A DNA stretch of 64,000 nt from Nonomuraea spiralis (GCF_014648435.1 NZ_BMRC01000031.1:1-64000), one strand, 5' to 3'; counted from the first letter of the stretch, positions 1 to 7,615 are shown. Notes: generated from the letters alone by a model not told the origin. Numbers and translations: made by a program.

Positions 1-99
1 CGCCGCCGCCACTCCGCGAACGGCCAGCTCAGCCCCGCCGAATATGAACGTCGACACGTAATCAAGAGCATTCAGGAAGACGGCTATGCTGCCGCGTAG
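1..99 (+). pseudogene. C-terminal end of an IS3-family transposase (partial at window edge)
   Basis: The first frame is open from the window edge to a TAG at 97-99. It reads RRRHSANGQLSPAEYE followed by about 16 residues. The RRHS...G.LSP.EYE pattern is the usual end of the rve integrase domain of IS3-family OrfB transposases, which act by DDE cut-and-paste or copy-out transposition. Only 32 residues are in the window, so it is unknown whether the rest of the element is intact. The next ORF begins 14 bases after the stop and lacks its N-terminal domain, which suggests the element end lies at about 100-113 and that insertion broke the neighbour. No clear terminal inverted repeat can be defined with only one end visible. 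Confidence 0.75.
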
Positions 100-113
100 C
101 CGAACGCCTTGAC

Positions 114-779
114 GTGTCTACCGAGCCGGGGCAACTCCAGTTGGCCCGTCTTACGCCGCCAGTGGACGGTGTGATCTCTGATCACATCCCACCGAGTGTT
201 CAGCGGGCGCTCAAGCGGCTTGGGGATGTCGCAGTTGCCGTGTTCGCCGCGGACTGGCAGTTGATTTGGTGGAATCTCAGTTGGGCCGCATTGCTGGGCG
301 ATCCTTCTTCGTCGCCGTTGCAGCTGCGCAACTTCGCCCGTGATCGGTTTCCGGTGGATACGGGTCCGGCCCGTCTCGCGTTGTGGCCTGTGGCTGAAAC
401 GGACCGGGATTCGACCGATGTCGCCGTTGTGTCCGATCTGCGACGCGCCACCGGTCGCTTTCCTCATGATGCACTACTTGCGCGGCTGGTTGATGAACTG
501 CGCGCCGGGAATGAGCGGTTCGCCGAGCTTTGGGCGATCGGTACGGTGGCCGCTCATCGTGAGGATCACAAGACGATCGAGCATCCTGCGGTGGGGGCGA
601 TCAGGGTGGATTGTGATGTTCTGATCGACGGTGACTCGGAGTGCAAGATTGTGATCATGAGCACGGTGCCTGGCAGCGCGGACGAGACCAAGCTCCGGCG
701 CGCTGCGATCGCCGGTCCTCCGGTCGTCACGAACAGCTTGGTTGCACGCGGATGGGCGACCTTTCGGGGCGTTCCGTAG
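114..779 (+). pseudogene. MmyB-type XRE regulator lacking its HTH domain
   Basis: The 221-residue product matches the ligand-binding half of MmyB-like regulators (MLTR_LBD family). Recognisable landmarks are a PPSVQRALK opening, the W.L.WWN segment near residue 50, RNFARDRF near 73, VSDLRRATGRFP near 105, FAELW near 135, and the closing KTIEHPAVGAIRVDCDVL. Family members are about 270-290 residues and start with a Cro/C1 helix-turn-helix of about 70 residues, which is missing. The frame is open back to 48 but contains transposase sequence in another frame. The GTG at 114 has no clear ribosome binding site. The tail after the usual VPGS segment also departs from the family. The likely reading is a regulator truncated by the adjacent IS3 element. 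It cannot bind DNA in the normal way. Confidence 0.6.
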
Positions 780-1099
780 AGTCTGCGCCTCTGGATTCCG
801 GAGAGCGCTGTTGCATTGAGGCGATCATTGCTGCGTTGTGCAGGCCTTTGACCGAGCGGATGTGCCTAGGCGGGGTGTTCTTCCTCTTACCTGGGTCAGG
901 TTATTTCCTCCGACAAGCGGGGCGGACGCGGACGTCACGGGAAAAGCGCCAATCGATGGGTGAAGAAAAGCACTCCTGGGATGGTCATCGGCGATCGCCG
1001 AAGGCATTGGCTCCTTGCGAATATGTGCTGGCGGCAGGTGGGACCTGGCCGATGGAGAGGCCGGGCTCCCTTTCGACTAGCGGTAAGGGGTAGAGGTAC
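780..1099. other. Intergenic region without a recognisable gene
   Basis: Open frames here overlap on both strands and show no family resemblance. The one structured element is the perfect 12-base palindrome CGGCGATCGCCG at 989-1000, about 100 bases before the next small ORF. The final bases (AGAGG at about 1090-1094) may serve as the ribosome binding site of that ORF. Confidence 0.4.
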
Positions 1100-1411
1100 G
1101 TGAACATTGAGGTGGAGATCCTTGATCTGCAGCTCCGGATCCAGGCGCTCGAGGCCCGGTCGTGCTCGGAGAGCAGCAACGCGTTGTTGGCTGGGATCGC
1201 TACTGTCAGGGCTGACGTCGCCGATGTTCACTCGGAGGTCGGTCAGGACCTCGAGATCCTCAACTTCGAGATCGCACGCCTTCGGTGGACCCTTGACGAG
1301 AACTGCAGGTCCAGCCTGGCGGAGGTGCTGAGGAGGCTCGATGAGCTTCAGTTCCAGCTGGTTGATCTGGGGCTCAGACTTGATCGCCTATTGGCGAAGG
1401 ACGACTTGTAG
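1100..1411 (+). CDS. Small coiled-coil protein, function unknown
   Basis: The 103-residue acidic product starts at a GTG with AGAGG about five bases upstream. It is built almost entirely of heptad-like Leu/Ile/Val repeats: residues 5-20, 45-62 (EVGQDLEILNFEIARLRW) and 72-98. It should be all helical and oligomeric. It has no cysteine pair, signal peptide or membrane segment. Short coiled-coil proteins of this kind are common near actinomycete mobile-element relics, but I do not recognise the family. It could be a remnant of a longer phage or plasmid protein. Coding potential looks better than in flanking ORFs because third positions are G/C-biased only in this frame. Confidence 0.45.
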   Translation: MNIEVEILDLQLRIQALEARSCSESSNALLAGIATVRADVADVHSEVGQDLEILNFEIARLRWTLDENCRSSLAEVLRRLDELQFQLVDLGLRLDRLLAKDDL

Positions 1412-1626
1412 GACGGGGCTGAGCCTTCGGTGTTTGCCGGGGGCTCTTGTTCGTACGGGTGGAGGTCACCGAACGGCGGAGGGTGGGCTTCAGACGTGCG
1501 GTAGGTGAGATGTGTTCGGGTCACTGGTGTTGGTTGTTCGTTGGCATGGGCATGCGATTCTGGAAATGGTGACGGCCATCCCGTATTCCTTCTAGGGCCT
1601 TGTCCGAGAACGAAGGAGGCTACGTG

Positions 1627-1809
1627 ATGGCCGCGATGAACAGTGTTCCGTCTGCGGGATGGCATGCAAAGCCATTTTGGAACTGTGGCTCCTACTTGTC
1701 TCAGCCCAGGAGCGGGTCCTGCCGACTTTCGCGTTTTAGGCCATTCATTGCACCTTGCGAGGGCATGTTGGCGCATTGGTTAGAGACAGCCGGTTTGAGT
1801 GAAGCTTGA
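1627..1809 (+). CDS. Small orphan protein with a strong ribosome binding site
   Basis: A perfect AAGGAGG (1613-1619) lies seven bases before ATG 1627; a GTG at 1624 is in frame but closer. The predicted 60 residues are rich in Ser, Pro and aromatic residues and contain three cysteines. There is no signal peptide, membrane helix or known domain. The product resembles no family I know. Because this region carries eroded genes, it may be the start of a former longer gene fused to unrelated sequence. A short regulatory peptide or a small-molecule-modified precursor cannot be excluded, but nothing beyond the ribosome binding site supports either. Confidence 0.3.
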   Translation: MAAMNSVPSAGWHAKPFWNCGSYLSQPRSGSCRLSRFRPFIAPCEGMLAHWLETAGLSEA

Positions 1810-1854
1810 AGGCGGGCGGCAGGATGGTCCATAAGTCCCTACAGCGACCAGGCG

Positions 1855-2031
1855 ATGTGGTCTGCGGAACGGGCTCTGGTCAGCGCTGTTGAGCCGCATC
1901 CGGTGGGGTCGGACTGGTCGGACTTCGGTGCGCTCTGGATGTGCGAGGAGGCTGACTGGGTGGATTGCGAGGTGCGGCACGGCAGTTTCTGCGGATATGT
2001 GGGAGTCGGCGGGACAGATGGCAAGGCGTGA
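1855..2031 (+). pseudogene. Short fragment resembling a phage/plasmid-type hypothetical protein
   Basis: ATG 1855 opens 58 codons ending at TGA 2029-2031. The product is rich in Trp, Cys and acidic residues, with HPVGSDWSDFGALWMCEEAD followed by CEVRHGSFCGYVGV. The C.V.H....CGYVGV pattern is reminiscent of short proteins carried by actinophages and plasmids, which normally continue with a GHPxYG segment. Here that part is absent and the frame stops. I take this as the 5' remnant of such a gene. The assignment is from memory of the pattern and is weak. Confidence 0.3.
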
Positions 2032-2323
2032 CTGCCGTGGCGCAGGCCCTGGGTTTCGCGGGCCTCGTTGAGACGCGTGAGGGTCGGCGTTGCGGCAGAG
2101 TTCTCTGCCGTAGGAGCGGCTTCATGACATGGCAAGGCTGGGGTGCAGGAGCGATTGTGATCGCGATCTGAGGTGCGAGTCGTGCGGTGGCTGCGCTGGT
2201 GGCTGTGGAGCGGGGGCAGCACGCTGCCGGTCGCGTGTAAGAGCCGTTCGAGCCGCGCTGGAATGGGTGGCGGCTGCCCTGGGGAGCAGGGTCAGTACCT
2301 GTGGATCGGTTGGGTGTGCTGAG

Positions 2324-2725
2324 TCAGTGAAGCTGTCCGGTTTCGTGTAGGTGATCGAAGATGATCTGGTCGACTGGGGACACGCGGTCGCGGTCGGCGT
2401 AGCTCAGCCAGGCGATCTCCTCGATCTCGTTACTGGGCGTCGGTACTCCGTGATGGTCGGCGGTGTAGCAGGTCATCTGTACGGTGATGCCCTCGGCGTG
2501 GCCGTGTGCTTGGGCCTGGTAGGTGCCGACGTGGGTGGCGGTTGTGGGGACGATGGTGATGGAGAGTTCCTCGTCGATCTCGCGGATGAGGGTGTCTAGG
2601 TCGGTTTCGCCGGATTCGCGTTTGCCGCCGGGGATGTAGTAGGCGTTCTTGCCTCGTGATCGGGTGCTGAGAATCTTGCCGTTGTCCAGGTGGATCCAGG
2701 CGATCTTGTCGATGGTGCTGTTCAT
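2324..2725 (-). CDS. Nudix hydrolase
   Basis: This 133-residue single-domain protein hydrolyses nucleoside diphosphate derivatives linked to another moiety. The Nudix box GX5EX7REUXEEXGU is visible from residue 33: GGKRESGE, then seven residues, then REIDEELSI. The final Gly is replaced by Ser. The catalytic glutamates REIDEE are intact, so it should bind Mg2+ and be active. The substrate cannot be inferred. The start is well supported by AGGAG eight bases upstream of ATG 2725. That ribosome binding site abuts the stop of the transposase relic (2738), so the gene now lies directly downstream of an IS256 remnant and may have lost its original promoter. Confidence 0.85.
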   Translation of the reverse strand: MNSTIDKIAWIHLDNGKILSTRSRGKNAYYIPGGKRESGETDLDTLIREIDEELSITIVPTTATHVGTYQAQAHGHAEGITVQMTCYTADHHGVPTPSNEIEEIAWLSYADRDRVSPVDQIIFDHLHETGQLH

Positions 2726-2737
2726 CGTGTGCTCCTG

Positions 2738-3561
2738 TTATCGGGGTGGAGGGATGAGGTACGCGGCCAGGTCGTGGGGATGTTGGAGGGGTTCGTCGTT
2801 GGTGAAGGCCGTGCCGGCGCGGACGAGGGCGATCGGTGGGGTCCGTTGACCGCGCGCGAGCGGGCTTGGGTGGATGCAATCAGCGGCAGGTCATGGCCAG
2901 TCTGGCAGCGTGGGCTCCTCTTTGCGGCCATCGGTGCGCATGCCGGTCAGCACCGGTCGGCAGAGCCTGTGCCTCTGCAAGCGGAAGTTGACGTGGATGC
3001 CGTGCGAAGGATGCCGTCGCACGCAGGTAGACGGCGTCGACGCCGGGCAGATCGCGTCCGGTCAAGGATTGTTGCTCGGCTTTCGCTGCTCGGTGGGCTT
3101 GGTGAGGGCCGGTGCCGACAGTCCGGTGTTGGAGCCGAGGAACTGGTCGCGTGCCGGCAAGCACGAAGGTCGCCGGCAGATGGCTCCTGCAGATGACAGC
3201 CGAGGCTGCATGTCGCTGATCGGTGCAGTGCGGCGGGCGCGGGCGGCCAGGATCGTCGGGGAGAGGCACTGGCGTTCGCTGGTGGGCTCGTCGATGCGTT
3301 TGTCGTTGGCAGGCAGGGCCATCGCCTCGATCGCGCTGGTGGGAGGATCTTGCGCGGCTGGTGGCGCAGTTGCGCAAGACCAGGCCGTTCTCGCGCGCTC
3401 ATTGGCGGAGAAGGCGATGTAGGCGTCGACCTTGACCCGCTCCTGCGGATGCCCTCACCGATGGTTCGGTCGATCAAGGCCGGTGAGGTGGAGCCGTTGT
3501 GGTTGTCAGCGTCGACTTGGGCACCGGTACGCGGCACGGGTGTGCCCAACGTCGGCCTCAT
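2738..3561 (-). pseudogene. Decayed IS256-family transposase with frameshifts and internal deletion
   Basis: Pieces of one IS256 (Mutator) transposase can be followed through three minus-strand frames. They are LIDRTIGEGIRR near the start, NDKRIDEPTSERQ and then LSPTILAARARRT, QFLGSNTGLSAP.LTK.TEQ, GRDLPGVDAVYL, and TDGRKE. After a jump that removes roughly 200 codons including the second half of the DDE core, the typical C-terminus follows: QARSRAVNGPH, then IALVRAGTAFTNDEPL, ending at TAA 2738-2740. Intact family members are about 400-430 residues and contain these blocks in the same order. At least four frame changes and in-frame stops mean no active enzyme. Terminal inverted repeats were not identified. 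Confidence 0.75.
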
Positions 3562-4358
3562 CGGATGATCTGGTGAGGTTCACGCTTCCCGGCAGATCCA
3601 CGGGTTTCGATCGCCGCTTGCTCTGGCAGCGGTTCGGTCGAGCCCTGCTCTTCGCCTACATGGCTGGCCGGGGGTTTCCGTGCGCAGGGTCGACGTCTTT
3701 CGTTCGCTCCGAGGATGTGGGAGGCGGCGCGGTTGGATGGGCCCGGTCGCCGAGTCTCTTCGCGGCGAACGCGTGCGGCAATGATGTCGTCTTGGCTGGC
3801 TGGGTCTCTGTCAGTTGGGCGTCGTAGTTGGCGGACCTCGCGGCCTGGGGTGCGGTGGGTGTTGTGCTGGTTGATCCGTTTCGTGGTGGCGGTCTTTGAC
3901 GTCGCCCTGTTGTTGGTCGGCCGAGGCAAGCACGGAGCGTGGGCCTGGGCAGCTGTTCGGCGCAGCGAATGAAGAGGTGGTTGGCGCGAGGTGCCGGGTC
4001 GTCCAGAATTCGGGTCGGGCGCGGCGCCAGGTGGCCGGGTTGTGGGCGTCCAGTGGCTGGTTGTTGGTCGCCGGTTGGCGGGCGCGCGAGAGTGGACGTT
4101 GGTGAGCAAGGCTGCTCAGACGGGATCGGACCAGGTGTGGGACGTCGGTCTGGTCGGACGCCTGTAGGCGGTTCGAGGTGGCGAGGTTGTGCTACACCTC
4201 GGGGGTGTGGTGTCGCGGTCGCTGGGCCTGGCGGTGCGGCAGGTGGATTGTCGGGGGGCGTCGCTAGGTTGGGTTCAGGCGGGGCGAGGTGGGGTTCGGG
4301 CTGTCGGGTTGCTGGTGCTGTTGGGAGAGGTGTTCGTGTGCGGGCTCGCCGGGGGCGG
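3562..4358. other. Gene-free stretch of about 800 bases
   Basis: Several long open frames overlap on both strands, but none has consistent third-position bias or a recognisable motif. Lower GC and uneven codon use compared with 6100 onward fit decayed mobile DNA. One minus-strand frame around 3700-3950 gives a protein-like stretch (AQLTETQ, AKRLGDRA) that could be another relic, but I cannot name it. Confidence 0.4.
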
Positions 4359-4658
4359 TTACAGGACGTCGCCGGTTAGCAGGGCGGTCCACATCAGCAG
4401 TGCCCTGGGCTGGGGCATTCGTAGGCTTTCGTCCATGTACGGGGTTCTGTGGGTTCGGCGGGTTCTACGGAGGAAGCCTTGGCCGCCGGCATGGCAGAGC
4501 TCGTAGAACGTGTGCAGGCATTCGCAGGTGTAGGCCTGGACTCGGATGCGTTCCCGTGCTGAGCGCATGGGATACCAGAGGATCGGGGTGCAGGTAGGGC
4601 GGGGCTCTGGGAGGTGGATGCCGGGGCAGCGGTCGCACTCTTGGAGGGATTTGGCCAT
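4359..4658 (-). CDS. Small cysteine-rich protein, function unknown
   Basis: The 99-residue product starts at ATG 4658. It contains two cysteine clusters, ECDRC near residue 8 and CTCECLHTFYELC-like spacing around residues 44-55, plus a single Cys at 23, which suggests a zinc ribbon. A basic segment (FLRRTRRTHR) follows. No signal peptide is present. The start codon is close to a TATATT hexamer on the minus strand (about 10 bases upstream), so the transcript may be leaderless. It is divergent from the tandem GntR regulator, with 110 bases between starts, which makes it a plausible target of that regulator. I believe similar short proteins occur in other Streptosporangiales, but I cannot name a family. 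Confidence 0.5.
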   Translation of the reverse strand: MAKSLQECDRCPGIHLPEPRPTCTPILWYPMRSARERIRVQAYTCECLHTFYELCHAGGQGFLRRTRRTHRTPYMDESLRMPQPRALLMWTALLTGDVL

Positions 4659-4768
4659 GGTCTGAATATACGTCTGGTTGTATCCGCTCGTCTATGCGGT
4701 AAGAGCGCTCTGCCTGAGCAGGCAGGAGGATATGGGAGGGCTCGTACCCGTTCGTCTATCTTGCCGGT
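4659..4768. promoter_or_regulatory. Divergent promoter region with repeated CGTCTAT / TATACGTCT sites
   Basis: Three related sites lie between the divergent starts: TATACGTCT at 4667-4675, TCGTCTAT at 4688-4695 and TCGTCTAT at 4752-4759. Their shared core CGTCTA is the half-site of the perfect palindrome TAGACGTCTA found before the next GntR gene (5268-5277). The 4667 copy overlaps the probable -10 of the minus gene, and the 4752 copy overlaps a -10-like TCTATC just before GTG 4769. This is the layout of an autoregulated GntR operator, inferred from sequence only. Confidence 0.45.
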
Positions 4769-5245
4769 GTGCTGGACTACGACGGGGACACCCACATCTA
4801 CGTGCAGATCGCGGAGATCCTTCGGCGGCGGGTCGCTGGGCTCGCCTCGGGGCATCCTGTGCCGAGCGAAGCCGAGATTCAGAACGAGTTCGGGGTCGCG
4901 CGGACGACAGCCCGTCGGGCCATTCACGTGTTGCGCGAGGAAGGGCTCATCTACACGGTTCAGGGCGAGGGGACGTTCGTCGGCGTTCCTGATGAAGCGC
5001 CGCGTACGCAGCGGAAAGTGCCGCTCTATCGGCAGATCGCGTCGGATGTTGCGGAGCAGATCAAGGCGGGGCAGTTCCCGCCCAAGCGGCCGATTCCGGG
5101 TGAGACGGCGTTGGTGCAGCGGTACGACGTGGCGCGGGAGACGGTGCGGCGGGCGATGGCGTTGTTGCGGGATCAGGGGTGGATCTACACCGTGCCGCAG
5201 CGTGGGAGTTACGTGTCGCCGGAAGAGTCGTGGCCCCAGGATTGA
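4769..5245 (+). CDS. Tandem GntR-type double winged-helix regulator without effector domain
   Basis: The 158-residue protein is two GntR winged-helix domains in series and nothing else. Domain 1 (about residues 5-72) has IYVQIAEILRRRV, PSEAEIQNEFGVARTTARRA and YTVQGEGTFV. Domain 2 (about 85-153) has PLYRQIASDVAEQI, PGETALVQRYDVARETVRRA and YTVPQRGSYV. GntR proteins normally pair one such domain with a FadR, UTRA or aminotransferase domain that senses a ligand; none is here. The protein should bind DNA as an intramolecular pseudo-dimer. GTG 4769 has no good ribosome binding site but has TCTATC about ten bases upstream, which fits leaderless expression. A second, single-domain GntR gene follows after 36 bases. 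Confidence 0.75.
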   Translation: MLDYDGDTHIYVQIAEILRRRVAGLASGHPVPSEAEIQNEFGVARTTARRAIHVLREEGLIYTVQGEGTFVGVPDEAPRTQRKVPLYRQIASDVAEQIKAGQFPPKRPIPGETALVQRYDVARETVRRAMALLRDQGWIYTVPQRGSYVSPEESWPQD

Positions 5246-5267
5246 GGTTCGCTGAACTGCTTGTATC

Positions 5268-5277
5268 TAGACGTCTA
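5268..5277. promoter_or_regulatory. Perfect palindrome TAGACGTCTA before GntR gene
   Basis: The ten-base palindrome sits between a -10-like TATCTA (5265-5270, overlapping) and the start codon region of the downstream GntR gene. Its half-site also occurs three times in 4667-4759. It is the best candidate operator for these two regulators. Confidence 0.45.
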
Positions 5278-5281
5278 AGGT

Positions 5282-5644
5282 ATGAGCATGCTCGAGCGAG
5301 ACGGGCCTGTGCCGATCTATGTGCAGATTGCCGAGATGATTCAGGGTCAGATTCTGCGAGGTGAGCTGCGGGCTGGGGAGGCGGTGCTGAGTGAGCTGGC
5401 CATGGAGGCCGAGTTCGGCGTGGCGCGGTCGACCGTCAGGAATGTGATGCGTGAGCTGCGCAGGAGGCAGCTTGTGCACACGGTCGGGGGTAAGGGGACG
5501 TTCGTGGGGGGTGTGGCGAGCGCGGCGGGCACGGTGGTCGCGGCGGCCGCGGGGAGTTCGGGGTCCGAGCACTTGCCCGGGTCCGGCGGCGGAGACGGCA
5601 ACGGGGACGGTGACAGGGCCAGCGACACGGCCGGGGCTGGGTGA
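5282..5644 (+). CDS. Single-domain GntR-type regulator with low-complexity tail
   Basis: The first 75 residues are one winged-helix domain: PIYVQIAEMIQGQI, LSELAMEAEFGVARSTVRNVM and HTVGGKGTFVGG. Residues 78-120 are an Ala/Gly/Ser/Asp-rich tail with no predicted fold. There is no effector domain, as in the upstream tandem regulator, to which domain 1 is clearly related; local duplication is likely. ATG 5282 lies two bases from AAGG; ATG 5288, with AAGG seven bases upstream, is the more usual arrangement and would remove two residues. The palindrome at 5268-5277 overlaps its promoter, so mutual or self-repression is probable. Confidence 0.7.
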   Translation: MSMLERDGPVPIYVQIAEMIQGQILRGELRAGEAVLSELAMEAEFGVARSTVRNVMRELRRRQLVHTVGGKGTFVGGVASAAGTVVAAAAGSSGSEHLPGSGGGDGNGDGDRASDTAGAG

Positions 5645-6100
5645 CTGCGGCGTGGGTTGCTGGTCATAGGTCGCGTTGACGCCTGGGGTGAGAGCGGCCC
5701 GTGCGGGGTGGGTTCGGTCGGGTCGCCTCGGGTGAGATGGCGGCGAGGAGTGGGACCGTGGGGTCCCCTTGGTACGGGTGCCGCGACGGACGAGGCGCAC
5801 GCGAACGGTACGCGGATCGTGGAAGGGCGCTGGACGGGGTGCTCACGAGTACGCGGATCGCGGAAAGGCATCAGGCGGGGAGCTCGCAGGTTCACGAATC
5901 GCGGAAAGGCGCCAGGTGGGGGGCTCACAGGTACGCGGATCGCGGAAAGGCGCCCAGTAGGGGGCTCGCAAGTGCGCGGATCAAGGAAAGGCGCCGGGTG
6001 CGGGCTCACGGGAGCGCAGGTGTTGTGGGTGTTCTGCGGGGCCTGAGGGTGCGTGGGCGTTGGCGGGGCAGGTGGCGGTCGTGAGCGTGGGCTGGAGGGG
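5645..6100. other. Convergent intergenic region containing a 41-bp repeat array
   Basis: Apart from the repeat array at 5807-6011, nothing gene-like is visible. Long frames here exist only because the sequence is GC-rich. The 41-base period is not a multiple of three, so any frame changes register in each unit. Confidence 0.5.
5807..6011. repeat. Tandem array of five 41-bp direct repeats
   Basis: Units begin at 5807, 5848, 5889, 5930 and 5971, exactly 41 bases apart. The shared core is GTACGCGGATCGCGGAAAGG, followed by a G-rich GGGGGCTCRCA segment. Units 2-4 are the best conserved; unit 5 and the bases after 6012 degrade. It lies between the 3' ends of convergent genes, so it is unlikely to be a promoter. 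It is too regular and too short-spaced to be CRISPR, because there is no unique spacer. It may be a minisatellite that arose by slippage. Confidence 0.85.
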
Positions 6101-6505
6101 TCACGGAGGTAGGAGGCGGTAGTGGAGGCAGACGATTGGGGAGGCGTCGGTCACCTCGTAACCCTGGGTGGACCAGTAGCGGCGGTGGGTTTCTCGCCAG
6201 TCTTCGATCGAGGTGTACCCTTCGCCCTCCGCTTCGGCGAACTCCCACGTGACCTCGGCGAACGGCACCAGTTCCACTGAGGTGATCTCGATGGTGGCGG
6301 CCTTCTCGCCGGCGTCGTTCACGAGGATCAGGTGCTCGCCGACGTGTTCGACCTCCTCGCCTTCGGTCTCGTAGTCGAGGGGCAGGAGGCCGGCGGTGGC
6401 GGTCTTCGCGCCGGAGAGGGTCAGGTCGGTGAGCCAGGTGCGTATCTTGCCGGGTGTGCCGAGGGCGAGGACTCTGCGTCCGTCGATGCGGGGCCACATG
6501 GTCAC
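6101..6505 (-). CDS. ASCH-domain protein
   Basis: The 134-residue product is a single ASCH domain, a PUA-like beta-barrel associated with RNA binding or nucleic-acid processing. The G-x-K-x-x-x signature appears as SGAKTATAGL near residue 31, followed by the acidic GEHLILVNDAGE, VELVPFAEVTWEFAEAEGEG and the terminal YWSTQGY segments. Length is typical of stand-alone bacterial ASCH proteins, some of which are RNases or amidohydrolases acting on acetylated cytidine. ATG 6499 is an alternative start. It follows the diiron protein gene on the same strand after three bases, so the two are probably co-transcribed. Confidence 0.8.
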   Translation of the reverse strand: MTMWPRIDGRRVLALGTPGKIRTWLTDLTLSGAKTATAGLLPLDYETEGEEVEHVGEHLILVNDAGEKAATIEITSVELVPFAEVTWEFAEAEGEGYTSIEDWRETHRRYWSTQGYEVTDASPIVCLHYRLLPP

Positions 6506-6508
6506 ATC

Positions 6509-7531
6509 CTAGAAGACGGGGATGATCTCCTCGGGGTCGATGACGTTCACCTCGACGCCTTCCAGGTCCAGTTCGGGAATGGCGGGGAAGGCGATGCCCC
6601 AGCGCTCGACTATCGCGCGTACCTTGGCCATGGCCACGCGCCAGTTCTCCTTCTGCTCCTCGTACGAGAGCACGCCGAGGCCGGCGTCCCTGGCGTGGTC
6701 CATGAGGACGCGGTGATTGTCGAGGAAGTACGGCGGGAGTTCCCAGAAGCCTTCGGGCGGCTCCCAGAGAATCATGCTGAGGAAGACGAAACCGGCCCGG
6801 AGCTGGCGGGTGATGAGGCTGCGGGTGTCGTCGGTCAGGCCGGGCCATTCGTTCTCGAGAATGGTCATGCAGATTTGCAGGTGGCGGGACTCGTCGAGGC
6901 CGATGCGCTGGAACATCTCGCCGAAGACCGGATGCCGGGTGCCCGTGGCCATGCCCCTGAACAGCGTGGACGCCGCCATCTCGCCCATCATGAAACTGGT
7001 GAACAGGACCGGGAGCGAGTATCTCCCGACGGCGCTGGTGTAGCCGGTCCAGTAGCGGCCGCCGTTGTGGTAGAGCCAGCCGATGTTGTTGTGGGCGGCC
7101 CTTTCCAGATCGTCTTCGGGGGTCCAGTCGAGGGGGCCGCCGGGCCACAGCCGGGCGATGGTGCGCTGGCAGCACTCCTCGTGGTTCATCTCGTCGCGGG
7201 TGATGGAGAAGAAACACTTCCGGACCGGGTCTTCTTCGTGTTTCTCGAAGGCCTGGATGGTGGCGCGGGCGAAGACCGCCGGGCCCGAGGCGTCGAAGTT
7301 GGCGAGGACGGCGAACCAGTACATGATGCCCAGGCGCTGTTCGCGGGTGAAGTCCTCCGGGTTCAGGCCGTCCCAGGGGAGGTCGGCCGGGTTCCAGAGT
7401 TTGCGCTTGGACTTCTCGTAGATGGCCGCGAGTTTCTCGGTCTCCACGTGCCATTCCATCGGATAGATGTTGGGCTGCGGGATCTCCGGCGCGGGCCAGA
7501 AGCCGCCTTCCGGGATCGTGAGGTCCGCCAT
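6509..7531 (-). CDS. Ferritin-like diiron oxidase-type protein (R2/R2lox-like fold)
   Basis: The 340-residue protein carries two ExxH metal motifs, TRDEMNHEE near residue 119 and LDESRHLQ near 221, with an additional glutamate in MMGEMAAS between them. These are the metal ligands of the ribonucleotide-reductase R2/ferritin-like superfamily. It lacks the Tyr context and C-terminus of a true class I R2, and no nrdE or nrdI gene is nearby. An oxidase or N-oxygenase role is therefore more likely than ribonucleotide reduction. The start at ATG 7531 is chosen because AGGAGG lies ten bases upstream; the frame remains open upstream to 7585 without a ribosome binding site. It is followed after three bases by the ASCH gene. 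The substrate is unknown. Confidence 0.65.
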   Translation of the reverse strand: MADLTIPEGGFWPAPEIPQPNIYPMEWHVETEKLAAIYEKSKRKLWNPADLPWDGLNPEDFTREQRLGIMYWFAVLANFDASGPAVFARATIQAFEKHEEDPVRKCFFSITRDEMNHEECCQRTIARLWPGGPLDWTPEDDLERAAHNNIGWLYHNGGRYWTGYTSAVGRYSLPVLFTSFMMGEMAASTLFRGMATGTRHPVFGEMFQRIGLDESRHLQICMTILENEWPGLTDDTRSLITRQLRAGFVFLSMILWEPPEGFWELPPYFLDNHRVLMDHARDAGLGVLSYEEQKENWRVAMAKVRAIVERWGIAFPAIPELDLEGVEVNVIDPEEIIPVF

Positions 7532-7615
7532 GGTTGTGACACCTCCTCTCCCATCCTGCGTGGCGGCGTAACGCCATGCAAGCATCGCCGCGGTCCGGTG
7601 CGCCGGGGCCGTCCC

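Noticed and set aside
3715..3972. A membrane-like small ORF on the plus strand
   Set aside because: It has no ribosome binding site and overlaps equally long minus frames; hydrophobic residues arise from a GT-rich stretch.
5807..6011. CRISPR array
   Set aside because: Repeats are contiguous with no unique spacers and no cas gene is nearby.
5657..6084. Several overlapping ORFs across the 41-bp repeats
   Set aside because: The period is not divisible by three, so protein sequence changes frame in each unit and no ribosome binding site is seen.
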